Origin: Juglans regia | Lineage: Eukaryota; Streptophyta; Magnoliopsida; Fagales; Juglandaceae | Length of the DNA stretch: 64,000 nt | Direction: 5' to 3' | NCBI RefSeq assembly: GCF_001411555.2 | Contig: NC_049906.1 | Location: 1,058,781-1,122,780, forward strand | Shown here: piece after piece, positions 35,559-47,399 of the stretch | How the letters are laid out: the number at the start of each line of letters is the position of its first letter | Numbering within the stretch: the stretch's first letter is position 1 | The notes under the pieces: generated by a model | The model's database searches: none | What the model was told of the DNA's origin: nothing | Seen by the model: only the letters and a program-made list of their open reading frames with translations | Position numbers and translations under genes: made by a program

Positions 35559-37231
35559 TTATTTCTTCTTTTTCCCTCGCCCACGGGGATTCTGTTGCAA
35601 CGACATAACACGCTCCATTTGCGCCATCATCTCTCGTTGCACTTGCTCTTGCACTTCACTGCGTATTCTTTCCTCCTGGTCTCTCTGTTGGTCCTGCAAA
35701 CGCGTCTCTAAATGAGACTGTCGTTCTAAGAGAGACTCTAACTCTTGCTGTCTCGACCTCATATACTCATTCTCACGCCGTGCAGCTTCTAAATCTGCTG
35801 TAAGATTATTAATTTGTGAAGTCGATGAGGTTGAGGAGGATGAACATTTATGCTTGATAGATCGTCTCAAACCTCTTGCCATACTAGACTGCGGCCCGAG
35901 CACTTGGGTGAATATGTCTATGTCACTAGGAGAGGATTCCGCAGAAGCCGACTGCATCTCCAACATTTTGCTCTGCAATTTAAAAGGTAATGATCGTAAA
36001 TAATTAGTAACGTATTAAAAGAAATAGAAATAAGAAATAAACTATTAAAATGTTCTATAAAAAATTTATTTAACAAAATTAACACTGCTTACATAATTAT
36101 CTGCGGCGACAGGATCCATCCACTCACTATGCTCATTAGTGTGAGCAGCAGCATAGACATGAACGAGGGAAAAGTTTTCAGGATCATCACGTTTCTAACA
36201 AAGCGACAATATTAGCAATTTTAAAAAGATAATGTTACTACTTATCAGAAAGAATATCAGGAAAATAAATAAATTCTATAATTTTTTAATTACCATTTTT
36301 TCAGCAAGACGGTGGAATGACCTTGAACCGGCACGATGGTGGACAGTCAGAACGGATCTATTCTATGCATTTGTAGAACTCAAGTGCTACAAAATATATT
36401 AAAAATGTTAATTGTAATATGTATACATATAATGTATAAAACGAATATGAATGTAAATAATTTAAAGATATAAATGTAAAATACCTGATAATCTGGAGAT
36501 GCGAAAAGATCACAACACTTTCTCCAATCATCTAACTTCATCTGCTGAAAAGGAGATTGCGCAACCTCTTCCAACGTCTCAAACTTCTTGAAGTGGTCAT
36601 GACATCGTCCTTTGTGACGTCGGAATAGTGTAGCCATCAACTCATTCACGGTTCTCAAATCCTCGCTACGGCTAAAGTCGATGTCGAATTCATCCTAACA
36701 AGGGAATCAGGTAAAAAATATAATAGATTAATCTAAGTGAAAAAAATGTACTGAAAAGTAAACTCACCAGCACACGACTTCGAATGTGCTCCTTAATCTC
36801 ATTCGGAACATCTCGCCATGAGCGCACATAAAATGGAGCATAAGCTCGAACTACTGTGCCAATATAGGAGGAAAGCGCTGCTGCACTATCATCCACTCCT
36901 CCAGTGGAATTATCAGGAATTGTGACCTTCAGTTTACCGTGCCTTCTATTTTTTTCAAGAGAGATTCCACATGTATAGCCACGACCGCGACGTGCAGATG
37001 CATAAACTACATGATAATAATAGATATACTATAATTATAATTATATAGTTATTGAGAAAAAATTATTAACTATATATATAATTATTCCTTACTGGTAGGT
37101 GTCGACTGGCTGTTGTTCTTTTCTGTGTTAGCTTGATCTTCAGGAACGGATTCCTCGAGTGGGGAGTCCTCAATGGATTCAGGACTTGGACTTGGCGGAG
37201 GCACATTTCTTCGTTGTCGTTTTGGTGGCAT
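35559..37231 (-). CDS. TnpA-like CACTA protein (Ptta/En/Spm family)
   Basis: Six exons on the minus strand: 37231-37093, 37006-36768, 36694-36485, 36362-36294, 36194-36093 and 35972-35559. All are GT-AG and the sum is 1173 nt, 390 aa. The N-terminus is MPPKRQRRNVPPPSPSPES, basic then Pro/Ser-rich and acidic. Exon 2 holds RRGRGYTCGISLEK and IGTVVRAYAPFYVRSWRDVP; exon 3 has TLFRRHKGRCHDHFKK; exons 4-5 have HHRAGSRSFHRLAEKM and VHVYAAAHTNEHSEWMDP. This order is the plant transposase Ptta/En/Spm domain. The last exon (about residues 254-390) is a predicted coiled coil rich in Glu, Gln and Arg, ending in a basic tail RGRGKKKK, suited to dimerisation and DNA binding. It lies about 100 bases downstream of TNP2 on the same strand. 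TnpA-type proteins bind subterminal motifs and help transposition; the exact target here is inferred. Confidence 0.82.
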
Positions 37232-37332
37232 TCTTTAAAATAATTAATTATATCAAAGAAAATTAATTAGAAGAAATTATGAAAATTTAAGATATTTTAT
37301 AGTCACCTATATAAATAAAATATTTAGTACTT

Positions 37333-40300
37333 TTACTCTTCAGATGAATTTTCCATAGTTGTTTCAGAATCTCCATCAATAATATCTTCATCATCATTAT
37401 CCACCTCATGCCCGGATTCTGATTCGTATTCATCTTCTGACTCGTCTTCTTCATCTTCCTCCAAACTGACTTGAATTGAATGATCATTTAATACAGACGG
37501 GTCGAGATGTACGGGTGGGACATCATCTCTACACAAAGGGAGCAACTCGAGTGCACCGAGGTCAACAAACAAGTTAATACCCTCTCCATCTTCCTGGTAT
37601 GCCTCAACAATCGGATTGTCATCTTCATCTCCACTATTCTCATAATCTGCACTCGTTCCTGCTTCATATATATTTCGAGGAACAAATTTTTGTACGACTC
37701 GCCAAGTTATCTCCCCACTATCTTCATCAGCACTTTTCATTGGATCAATCAAGTAATAGACTTGGGTAGCTTGACAAGCCAATATGAATGGATCATCTTC
37801 GTACCATTTAGATGCAGTATTGACACTCGTAAAGTGATTATCCCTATGTATCAAAACCCGACCACCGCCTAGATCCCACCAATCACATTTGAAGACATAT
37901 GTTACAGACCCACCCAGATATTTCAATCCGATAATATCACGTATGACACCATAATAGTCAATATCATCTGTTCCATGACTCCCCTCGACCAACACACCAC
38001 AGTTTTGAGTCTTTCTATTACGTTCACGGTCAAAAGTATGGAATCTATAACCTCGAACCGTGCATGCAGTATATCGAAGTGCTCTATTTGAGGGACCACG
38101 GGCCAATGCATACAATTCAGAAGAAATTGATCCGGGATCACGAGCACTTTGTTCCAAAATCTAAAAATTGAAATAGTATATATTTATTATTTTATTATCC
38201 AGAGTTAAAAATTTCACAATATAACATATATATAATTTTAGTTCATACACGTTCTTCAAACCATCCGGGAAATTCTTCCTCGTGTCTTGCCTCTATATTT
38301 TCTACGCCTTCCGTTCTAAGTTTGTCCATGTGGTCACTGTTATAACATATTGCAAAAGAAGTATATTTTGAGCACAACAATTCTAATTAATTTAAAGAAA
38401 ACTATAATTATTCAAATAAATTAAATGACATACCTAAGATAATCATCAATCTCTCGGCAGTTATTTAGCACATACCACCGAACCATACCCAACTCTCCAT
38501 CAATTAAATCGTAACCTGTTTGTGCACCCAAGGGTCGTACATTCTGGGAAAACACTGATAGCTCACGAGGAGGCGGAGTAGCAAGATCAGCATTTCGCTC
38601 TTGACGACTAAATCGTGTCTCAACACCACGAAGATATAGAGAGCAAAATGTTAACCATTCATCGTGTATATAAGCCTCTGCTATTGAACCCTCAGCTTTG
38701 GCTTTATTCCCAACAGTGCGCTTTAATCGACCCAAATATCTTTCAACTGGATACATCCAACGGAACTGCACCGGTCCACCCAGAAGTACCTCTCGCGGTA
38801 AATGTATTGCTAAATGGACCATGACATCAAAAAATGATGGTGGAAAGATCTGCTCGAATTTACATAGTATAGTAGCAATGTCTTCTTCCAATTTCGACAA
38901 CACATCTCGATTTACTACCCGAGCGCACAAATCCTTGAAAAACATACATAGTTCAGATATGGCGACACGTACATTAGATGTCAGCTTCCCACGAATTCCC
39001 ACAGGTAATAACTTCTGCAAAAATACGTGACAATCATGACTTTTCAATCCATTGATTTTCCAATCATCAGGACTCACGCATCTACCAATATTTGAAGCAT
39101 AACCATCTGGCAACTTCACACCTTGCAACCATTTACAGAAATCAATCCTCTCCTCCCTCGTCATCGTAAAACATGCATGCGGCATGACCACCCTGTTGCC
39201 TTCCACCCGCAAATGCAGATTATGTTTAATTCCCATTCTCTCAAGATCTTTCCTCGTCTTGATCGTGTCTTTCGTCTTTTTGTTAATACTCATCAATGTA
39301 CCCAGTATATTATCACAAATATTCTTCTCTATGTGCATTACATCCAAACTATGTCGCAACTTGCATGACGACCAATACGGCAAATCAAAAAAAATACTAC
39401 GTTTTGTCCAATTCAATTCTGATACGGCTCGTTTTCTCTTGTTCTTTCCCCGACCTTTGCCAAAATTGTTCGCTCTAACATGTTGCAGTTGTTCCACTAT
39501 CTCTTCTCCAGACAACTCTTTTGGTGCAATCCTATCCTCTACTCTCCCATCAAACTTGGCACATTCTCTTCTCCATGCATGATTTGCTGGTAAATAACGT
39601 CGATGACACATGAAACACAACTTCTGAGAAAATTTTAGCCACTCACTAGCAGTTTCTTTATTACACGTCGGACACGCTAACTTCCCTTTTGTACTCCAGC
39701 CGGAAAGATTCCCATACGCCGGAAAATCATTTATGGTCCACATTACCGCAGCATGCATCTGAAAAGATGTCGACTTAGATGCATCATAAGTTCTAACCCC
39801 TGTTTCCCATAACTCTTTCAGCTCTTCAATCAACGGCTGCATGAATACGTCAATATCATTCCCAGGTGATCTAGGGCCAGGGATGAGTAAAGTTAACAAA
39901 AAGTTTGGCGCCTTCATGCACCTCCATGGTGGAAGATTGTACGGAATCAATACAACGGGCCAAGTGCTATAACTTGTACTCATATTCCCAAAAGGGTTGA
40001 ATCCATCGGTTGTGAGTCCCAGGCGCACGTTCTGAGCTTCTAACCCGAACTCTGGATACTGATTATCGAAAGACTGCCACGCAAGTGAATCAGCTGGATG
40101 CCTCATATACCCGTCATTCTTAACTCTTTTCTCCTCGTGCCACCTCATATCATGAGCTGTTTTCTTACACATATATAGTCTTTGCAACCTAGGTTTCAAG
40201 GGAAAATACCGCAACACCTTAACCGGCACGTTTTTCTTACCTTTCCACCTCGACTCTCCACATACAGGACATGCTTGTATCTCCTCGTTCTCCTTCCAGA

Positions 40301-40982
40301 ACAATACACAATCATTCTTGCATGCATGTATGGACTTGTACTCAAATCCTAATCCCTTTCTCAACTGTTTCGCTTCATAAAAGTTCTTAGGCAATGCAGA
40401 CCCTTCGGGAAGCACCTCGTTAAATAAGTCCAATACCATGTTTATTGCTTTCGTCGACATCCCACACAATGATTTTATGTGAAGCAACCGCACAATAAAT
40501 GACATTTTGGAATGTTTTGTACAACCTGGGTAAAGCTCGCGCTTTGCATCTTCCCACAGTGAAGGAAAATTTTCACAATCAGTCCCTGATCCACCACTTG
40601 AGGCATTGTCGTTAACCTCATCCATAAACATCCCAGCTCCAATGTCACCCAACATCTCCTCCATCTCATCATGCTCATAATCATCATCCATGTGCCGTAA
40701 ATAATTGTGATGATCGACCAATACATCTGCTGACCCTTCATACGGCTCACCATGCAGTACCCATCGCGTATACCCCAGATCCATACCGTTCACAAATATA
40801 TGACGCTCTACTTCATCCAATCCTATCGCACACAAATTTTTACACCCTCGACATGGACACTTAATGTAACCACGACTATCAGCAGAGGCCCGTGCAAAAT
40901 CAATGAAAGTTCTTACTCCACATGCATAGGGTACGTAATCCTTTCCAAGTCTATCGTCCAGACGCATCCAATTTTTGTCCAT
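37333..40982 (-). CDS. CACTA transposase TNP2 (TnpD-like)
   Basis: Three exons: 40982-38434, 38336-38249 and 38160-37333, total 3465 nt, 1154 aa, an intact frame. The start MDKNWMRLDDRLGKDY matches the start of the TNP2 in element B (MDKAWMHIEDRLRSNEY), so I prefer it to an ATG four codons upstream, which lies across a TTTTTAG acceptor-like sequence. Residues 1-80 are the transposase-associated domain with CPCRGCKNL Cys residues. The central part is the tnp2 transposase domain (for example LRYFPLKPRLQRLYM, LIPGPRSPGNDIDVFMQPL, CPTCNKET, LDVMHIEKNICDNILGTLM). A DUF4218-type region follows near residues 690-790 (FDVMVHLAIHLP, FRWMYPVERYLGRLKR). Exon 3 holds the DUF4216 domain (NCGVLVEGSHG, VFKCDWWDL) and a very acidic C-terminus. 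It is the likely catalytic protein acting on the element termini. Confidence 0.93.
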
Positions 40983-41540
40983 TTCTAAAAACATCCAGAT
41001 ATTAATAACACGTATATTGAAAATTCACATGCATGTCTTGCCTCCAATTCTCATTACTTTTTTGATAAGGTAGTTGGTCCTATCCCATTCGAGATTATAT
41101 TCTCCATATTACACAAATCTCGTCACTCTACTAATTTCCACGTTAGTAGAAATTCCGGCAGCACCTCCCCATAATTCTCCAAGTATACATGTTCAAATAT
41201 CGGGATTGTGACCCTACGAACAGTATACCCGAAGAATAATAGAAGAAGATACCGTAACTTCATATTAAACGTGGAAAGTAGCGAGTAACAAAAATGTGTA
41301 ATACAGATAATATAATCTCAAACTGTCCACACTGGACAATTCAGGAATCAGTGGACACATAAATGTACACTGATTCCCGAACGGGTCTAAGGGTATTTAT
41401 GCAATGTCACACGCATCTAGCAAAAAATCATACTAACAATGTCTCCATGTTGTTTACATTAACAATGTCACCTTCAAGTAGTGTTATATTGTTAAATTAA
41501 AGAGAGATGGAAGATAATTATGTGACCCTAAGTTTCGTGC

Positions 41541-41718
41541 CTTGTACACAACGAGGGAGAATTATCTTGAAGAAATGTTTAAATTTTAGTCTAATTACTT
41601 AATCGTCACAAACTGTCCGACCTTGACAACTCTCAAGGCCGAAGAGACTATGACAGCCAAGCAATTAAATTGAAATTTCAACATTTCTTCAAGATAATAT
41701 TTCCTCGTTGTGTACAAG
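41541..41718. repeat. inverted repeat with about 50-base arms
   Basis: CTTGTACACAACGAGGGAGA and following bases (41541-41590) are the near reverse complement of 41671-41718, which ends CTCGTTGTGTACAAG. The loop of about 80 bases contains another CTGTCCGACCTTGACAACTC stretch. It may be a trace of a small inverted-repeat transposon or a transcript hairpin. Confidence 0.75.
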
Positions 41719-41790
41719 ATCATCATTCTTAAAGTATAATTTTAATTGATATACTTAATTTCAAAAGTTATACTATAATTTTAATTATTA

Positions 41791-42215
41791 TAATTCTTAA
41801 AGAGTTACTTTTATGCTTGTTATTACTTATATATTAATTATTATTATAAATATTTAATTATCATACTTAAATTTCGATGGTTATACAATAATTTTAATTA
41901 TTATAATTCTTAAAGAGTTACTTTTATGCTTGTTATTACTTATATATTAATTATTATTATAAATATTTAATTATCATACTTAAATTTCAATGGTTATACA
42001 ATAATTTTAATTATTATAATTCTTAAAGAGTTACTTTTATGCTTGTTATTACTTATATATTAATTATTATTATAAATATTTAATTATCATACTTAAATTT
42101 CAATGGTTATACAATAATTTTAATTATTATAATTCTTAAAGAGTTACTTTTATGCTTGTTATTACTTATATATTAATTATTATTATAAATATTTAATTAT
42201 CATACTTAAATACTA
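41791..42215. repeat. 113-bp tandem repeat array
   Basis: The phrase TAATTCTTAAAGAGTTACTT recurs at 41791, 41904, 42017 and 42130, a constant period of 113 bases, with the units almost identical. Such uniformity points to recent expansion inside element A. Confidence 0.9.
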
Positions 42216-42688
42216 TTATCACAATATATCAAATCCATATCACAACATATAAAAGTGATAACTCACAATATATTCACAAAATAACATGCCACATGTATTA
42301 ACATATTTCTAAACTTGAATAAGCAATAAACATGTATTAACAAAGCCTAATGACAATATATTTTTAATAATAAACACAATATTTCAAATTTATATCACAA
42401 CATATTTAGAATAACTCACAAACTATTTACAAACTATACAAACAATAATCACAATATGATAAAAAGTAAGCATCAAATCACAACAACATATTGATAAAGT
42501 TTAGAAATATACCTAGCACTCACAATATCCTCTTACAAATCAAAATCTTCAAACTTCCCAAAACAAGCAATCCTTCAAAAAAATACAACACAAACTTATT
42601 AGAAATATTCTATAACAAAAACACATTCTATAAATATCATAAAATTTAAATAAAGACAAGAAATAAAAATATTATCTTACCAAAACTC

Positions 42689-42792
42689 ACCTCTCTCTCA
42701 CTCTCTAACTCAACTCTCTCTCACTCTAACTCTCTCTCTCTCTCTAACTCTCTCTCTCTCTAACTCTCTCTCTCTCTCTCTTTCTCTTTCTG
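42689..42792. repeat. CT-rich microsatellite
   Basis: Imperfect (CT)n with interspersed CTAACT, followed by a short GC-rich CGCGCACGGGAG / CTCCCGTGCGCG inverted pair at 42796-42838. Confidence 0.85.
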
Positions 42793-42859
42793 TTGCGCGC
42801 ACGGGAGAAAAGAAATAATGGGCATCCTCCCGTGCGCGTACTGATTAAGTTCTAAAATT

Positions 42860-43310
42860 ATTAGTTTAAACGTTCGAACGTTAACTTTAAACGTCCGAAC
42901 GTTAATTCTAAAATTATTCCCGCCCAGAACGTTCGGACGTTTAAAATACACGTTCGAACGTACCCTTCTTATGATATAACATGAAATCTAGCGGGAAAGT
43001 TCCCGCACTTTCCTCATATATGTTCGAATGTATCACAATTTCTCGTTCGAACGTTTGTAGATTTATAGATAAACGTTCGAACATACTACTTAAACGTCCG
43101 AACGTACATTTCATGAAAGTGTTACCATATTTGAGCGGGAAATCTCCCGCACTAATTTGACTAACGTTCGAACGTTGACGGATTTGATGTTCGAACGTAT
43201 AGTATAAACGTCCTTACGTCTAAATAATCACACAGATATTAAACATCGAGCGGGAAAATTCCCGCCTCTTAGTTTAACGTTCGAACGTTAACTTCAAACG
43301 TTCGAACGTA
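42860..43310. repeat. internal ACGTTCGAACGT array
   Basis: More than ten full or degenerate copies of ACGTTCGAACGT occur here, alternating with short inverted GCGGGAAA / TTTCCCGC motifs (for example 42918-42924, 42992-43008, 43134-43149, 43250-43266). The same palindrome marks the ends of element A. This internal array lies roughly 2 kb upstream of the TNP2 start. Confidence 0.8.
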
Positions 43311-44765
43311 ATATTCCTACTATACTTAACTTATAATATAATATATATACTACATTGTATAGTATTTTGTGCATAATATAATTTATATATTATGCACAAA
43401 ATATGTGTTTTTCTAAATTACTTATATTTATACTAGTTAAATAATATATTTATACTATAATATTAAGACTAAATTTACTAATAATAGTTTAGTATATGAC
43501 TATATGTAAATATCATACTACTAAAAATTTACAATATTACTACCATGTTGTTCTAAATTACTAATGTATAAATATAATAGCATGTAATACTAATGTATAT
43601 ATAATATACTATAAACACTAAGATGCATAATAACATCAACATGTAATATTGTAATACTATACTAATGATTAAACACTAATCTATAAATTTATAATAACAT
43701 ATAATACTAATGTATAATAACTAAAGTATTATTCATATCAATTTTATATAACAATATCTTGTATTAATTATATTTTTTGACCTAATAAATTCTCAACATA
43801 TTCATTTTGATAAATATATTAGTAATTCTAATATACATTAGTATAATAATTAGATTTATGGCCTAATACTAATACTATTAGTAAACCACTTTAAGCCTAT
43901 ATATAAATTACTATATAAAGCACTATAGTATTAATTACTAATACTATATTACTATGTGATACTATTAACTATAGTGATATATTAGTATTAGACATTAGTA
44001 TACTAATACTATCAGTGATATAGCTAGTGTAATATAATAATATTTATACTAATACTATTATATAGTTATACTAAATTAAAATCACTATAGCAAATATTAA
44101 TATATAGTTATGCTAATCGCTATAACTAATACTAATACTAATATAGACTACAGTTATAACTTATAGTATTATAACTTATACTAATATATTATATAGTTAT
44201 ACTAAATCACTATAACTAATAATAATATAGTTATACTAATCACTATAATAGTGATATAGTATTAATATCACTATTAGTATAATACTATAATATATAGTAT
44301 TAATAATAACTAATACTAATATAATTATTAGTATAACTAATATTTATATAATATATATATCAAGTATAAGAGATTAGAGATTTAATATATATATATATCA
44401 AGTATATTAGTTTATTATTAATATTTCGGTGCTTTTTTTTTAATATTCATATATAATAATATATATCATATATTTTTTTTATAAATTTTCATATATATAT
44501 AATATATAAAATAGATTTATATTAGTTAGTATACTACTATACAATACGGCGTCGTTTCTATTGCAATAGGACTTTCTTTTTAATTTTTGAATGCATGTTA
44601 TTATGTTACTTGTTTTATTTAGTTGTATTTCTTGTTATAATCAAAAGTTTAATTAATTTAGATTGTAATGTTGAGAAAATTGAAATTTAAAAGCTCACAA
44701 ATTTTTTTTAAAAAAAAAAGTGGGTCAAATATGAAGTTAAAAAAGATAAAAAAAAATAATAAAAA
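43311..44765. other. AT-rich spacer in element A
   Basis: Very AT-rich sequence with many ACTAATACTATTA-type iterations and no coding potential. It resembles, in composition only, the spacer at 1000-2000. Confidence 0.6.
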
Positions 44766-44825
44766 AATCCGACTCCGCTCCGACTCCGCTCCGACAAGTC
44801 GGAGTCGGAGTCGGAGCGGATTTTA
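44766..44825. repeat. TCGGAGTCGGAG hairpin repeat
   Basis: AATCCGACTCCGCTCCGACT is followed, after a two-base centre at about 44796, by GTCGGAGTCGGAGTCGGAGC and GGATT. The two halves are an imperfect inverted repeat of the hexamer CCGACT/AGTCGG and form a very GC-rich stem inside AT-rich DNA. Confidence 0.8.
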
Positions 44826-44992
44826 TATATTGCTAAACTTTATAAATATAAGAAGCACTCACAAAAAAACCAATAATCTAATTGTCAATAATATTATATA
44901 ACATCCTAATATATAACTTAAACATTTATAATATAATATATTATATTGACAAACGTTCGAACGTAATAATAAGTACGTTCGAACGTTCTATG

Positions 44993-45115
44993 TATATAAG
45001 GCCAAAACCGAACGTCGAAACGCATTTCCCTGCCCGTATCCATCGTCTTCTCCGTTATTTGCCGCCACGCCGCCGTCACCGCCGCCGTCAACTCCGCCAC
45101 AACCGTCACTAAAAG
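44993..45115 (+). promoter_or_regulatory. probable promoter and leader exon of third gene in element A
   Basis: TATATAAG at 44993-45000 sits about 30 bases before a CG-rich segment (45020-45115) made of CCGCC repeats that ends AAAAG followed by GTAGG, a good splice donor. The next matching acceptor is TTTTCAG at 45910-45916, three bases before the ATG of the plus-strand gene. This gives a non-coding leader exon and an 801-base intron, as inferred by eye. ACGTTCGAACGT motifs immediately flank the TATA box. Confidence 0.5.
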
Positions 45116-45374
45116 GTAGGCATTCATCTTTTATGCAAATAACATGTATTTTATTGAGATTTAGATTGACATTTGGATTGAGTTTGGTTTAAAACCGGAT
45201 AAATATTACCGGATTTTCAACTTCATTTTCCGGCCACCACGACCAGTCATTGGCCGAATAGTCACCGTAGAAATGTTTCTTGAAGTGTATACTTCATTTA
45301 CATGGTGACATTTCGGCATTTAGACCCTTGTAGAGAAATTTTCGAGATTTCAATAATGGCTGAGTCGACTCAGC

Positions 45375-45845
45375 CATTCTGCGTCGAAACGTTCGAACGT
45401 TTCACCAAGACATTCGAACGTACGACGTTTAAATTACCGAGCCGTTACGGCTTCCACGTTCGAACGTTAATCGTCTTACATTCGGACGTGAATATTATTA
45501 AACGACATACGTTCGAACGTTAATATTTACTTTCGCACGTAAATCACATACGGTCGGACGTTTAATTATAACATCCGAACGTAGTGATTTTCTACATTAT
45601 TCATGCTTCGACGTTCGGACGTTCATATTTACGTTCACACGTAAAACAAATACGTTCGAACTTAAATTCGAACGTATTTGTTTACTGCTTATGTTCGAAC
45701 GTACATCTGTACATTCAAACGTATTTGTTTTACGTTTGAACGTAAATTTATTTACATTATTTTACGTGCGAACGTATAAGTTAACGTCCGAACGTTTTTA
45801 TCTTTAACGTTCGAACGTTAAAGATAAAACGTTCGAACGTTAATC
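45375..45845. repeat. ACGTTCGAACGT array inside an intron
   Basis: A dense run of full and degenerate ACGTTCGAACGT copies within the proposed leader intron of the plus-strand gene. The strongest are at about 45389, 45456, 45510, 45806 and 45829. Variants such as CGGTCGGACG and CGTTCGGACG are also present. Confidence 0.8.
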
Positions 45846-45919
45846 CAGAGCATCTTAAAATTAATACAAAAAAATGCATTATTCTAAATAATTTTTTTTT
45901 CCTTTTCTATTTTCAGGAT

Positions 45920-47103
45920 ATGGCTCTTCCACTGCATACACGAAAACGAGGGAGGGAAGGAGCCACGTCGGACACTGCCCGTATCGGAGCTCGTACTGTT
46001 ATGGTAGAGAGAGAGGTCTTAATTAATGAGTTCGACGAACTCTGTTGGCAGCAGACGAACCTAAGAGATGTTTTCCTCAGTAGAGGCTGGGGAAATATCT
46101 GCACATTGAGGGGAAGGTATACCCCTCAATGGTTCAAGAATTCTATATGGGGATGTGTGACATGCCTCCGGATGCATCCTCTCACACCGTGACTGTACGC
46201 GGTGTTTCCATTGAGGTATCGGCAGATGTCATCGGCGAGCACATCGGGATTCATCGAGGTGCTCAGACATTTACACACTCAACACCCCGTGAGGATGTAG
46301 GCACTTCTGCATCATCTACTGGCCGGGGATGTGAGCCAGCATCAGCCGATGATGCAGGCCAGTCAGAGGATGAGGATACTGGCGTCGAGGCTCGGGATGA
46401 TGACCGAGACGAAGATTTCTACATCCTCACCGGGAGGGATCGCATGCAGATCGAGCGGAAGAACGCCTTCAACCAGAACCATCTGCTGCATTTCTTCCGC
46501 ATGTTGCACCTTATTGTTGCAACAAATGTCGATCCTGTGGCTCATAAAACCACATTTAGTCGGCTTTGGGCACAATTTTTGATACGAGTGGCACGTGGAG
46601 ATCCTATAGATTTGCCACTGCACATTTTTGAGAGGATCCGTTACGAGGCGAGCATCGTCTCCACGGATAATCTCCCATATGGTGTCCTCATCAGCCGACT
46701 ATTACTTGCACGGGGAGTGCCGACCCAGCCAGAGGAGCGGGTCAAAGATCAGATGAGCCCCCTCGACATGACCACGCATCGACGTAGCATTGGACAGGCG
46801 AGGGGACGTCAGCCACCCCCTGTAGAGGATCTAGTTCCTCCGACGCAGCCTGAGCCAGGTCATGTCGGGAGTAGTAGTCAGCATACGCCGAGTACATCTG
46901 CAGGAGATGTGCGGCCTGCTTGGGTTGATGCGGTCATCTCACAGCTGACTGCGCATATTGATCATAAGATCGATCGATCGCTCGAGGCTATATCGGCGTC
47001 TGTTGCCGAACTCACCCATCGTGTAACTATCCTCAACGACAAGGTTGATACCTTGACTGAGGAAGTACGGAGTTCGACTTTTGCGGATAACGTTATCATC
47101 TGA
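45920..47103 (+). pseudogene. third gene of element A, plant-transposon protein, frameshifted
   Basis: Coding is clear on the plus strand but in two frames. The first runs from ATG 45920 (MALPLHTRKRGREGATSD) to about 46105; the second continues through GKVYPSMVQEFYMGM at about 46105-46150 to the stop at 47103. A one-base loss between about 46060 and 46105 would explain this. The joined product would be about 394 aa. The N-terminal half (VQEFY, VRGVSIEVSADVIGEHIGI) resembles the 'putative plant transposon protein' domain (PF20167-like) seen in many plant transposon proteins. The middle is acidic (SEDEDTGVEARDDDRDE), and the C-terminus has a coiled-coil stretch (ISASVAELTHRVTILNDKVD). Its function is unknown. 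It is transcribed opposite to TNP2 and TnpA. The frameshift may be a real lesion or a sequencing error. Confidence 0.7.
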
Positions 47104-47399
47104 CTGTTGTTTACTACGTTCTATCAATTTTTGTATTTTATTTTTAATATTTGTAACGAAAAATATTATGGAATATTTTTATCGTTTTTTCATTTCAATT
47201 TTTAATCTTCTTTGATGTTATAGTTTTCAACTTTAATACTAGATCACTGCATTTCAAATATATATAAATCAATAATATATATTTATATATTACAAAGTGT
47301 GTATATATAAATATATACAATTCAATTTTTTAGACTTGTTCACAAATTATGCACAATAAAAATACATAATTTTTAAATTAAAGTCATTTAATTTAAATT

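Larger units (their letters stand above)
40983..42688. other. upstream region of TNP2 in element A
   Basis: Probably contains the promoter and non-coding first exon for TNP2. A block at 41060-41240 (GTAGTTGGTCCTATCCCATTC and onward) is shared with the CACTA fragment at 20885-21070. At 41320-41380 there is CTGTCCACACTGGACAATTC and a small stem GAATCAGTG...CACTGATTC. Then come an inverted repeat (41541-41718) and a 113-bp tandem array (41791-42215). No coding potential is seen. Confidence 0.6.

Noticed and set aside
40475..40753. Secondary frames within TNP2 of element A
   Set aside because: Shadows of the 1154-aa transposase in other frames; the main frame carries the conserved domains.
46363..46623. 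86-codon minus-strand frame
   Set aside because: Antisense shadow of the plus-strand third gene of element A.
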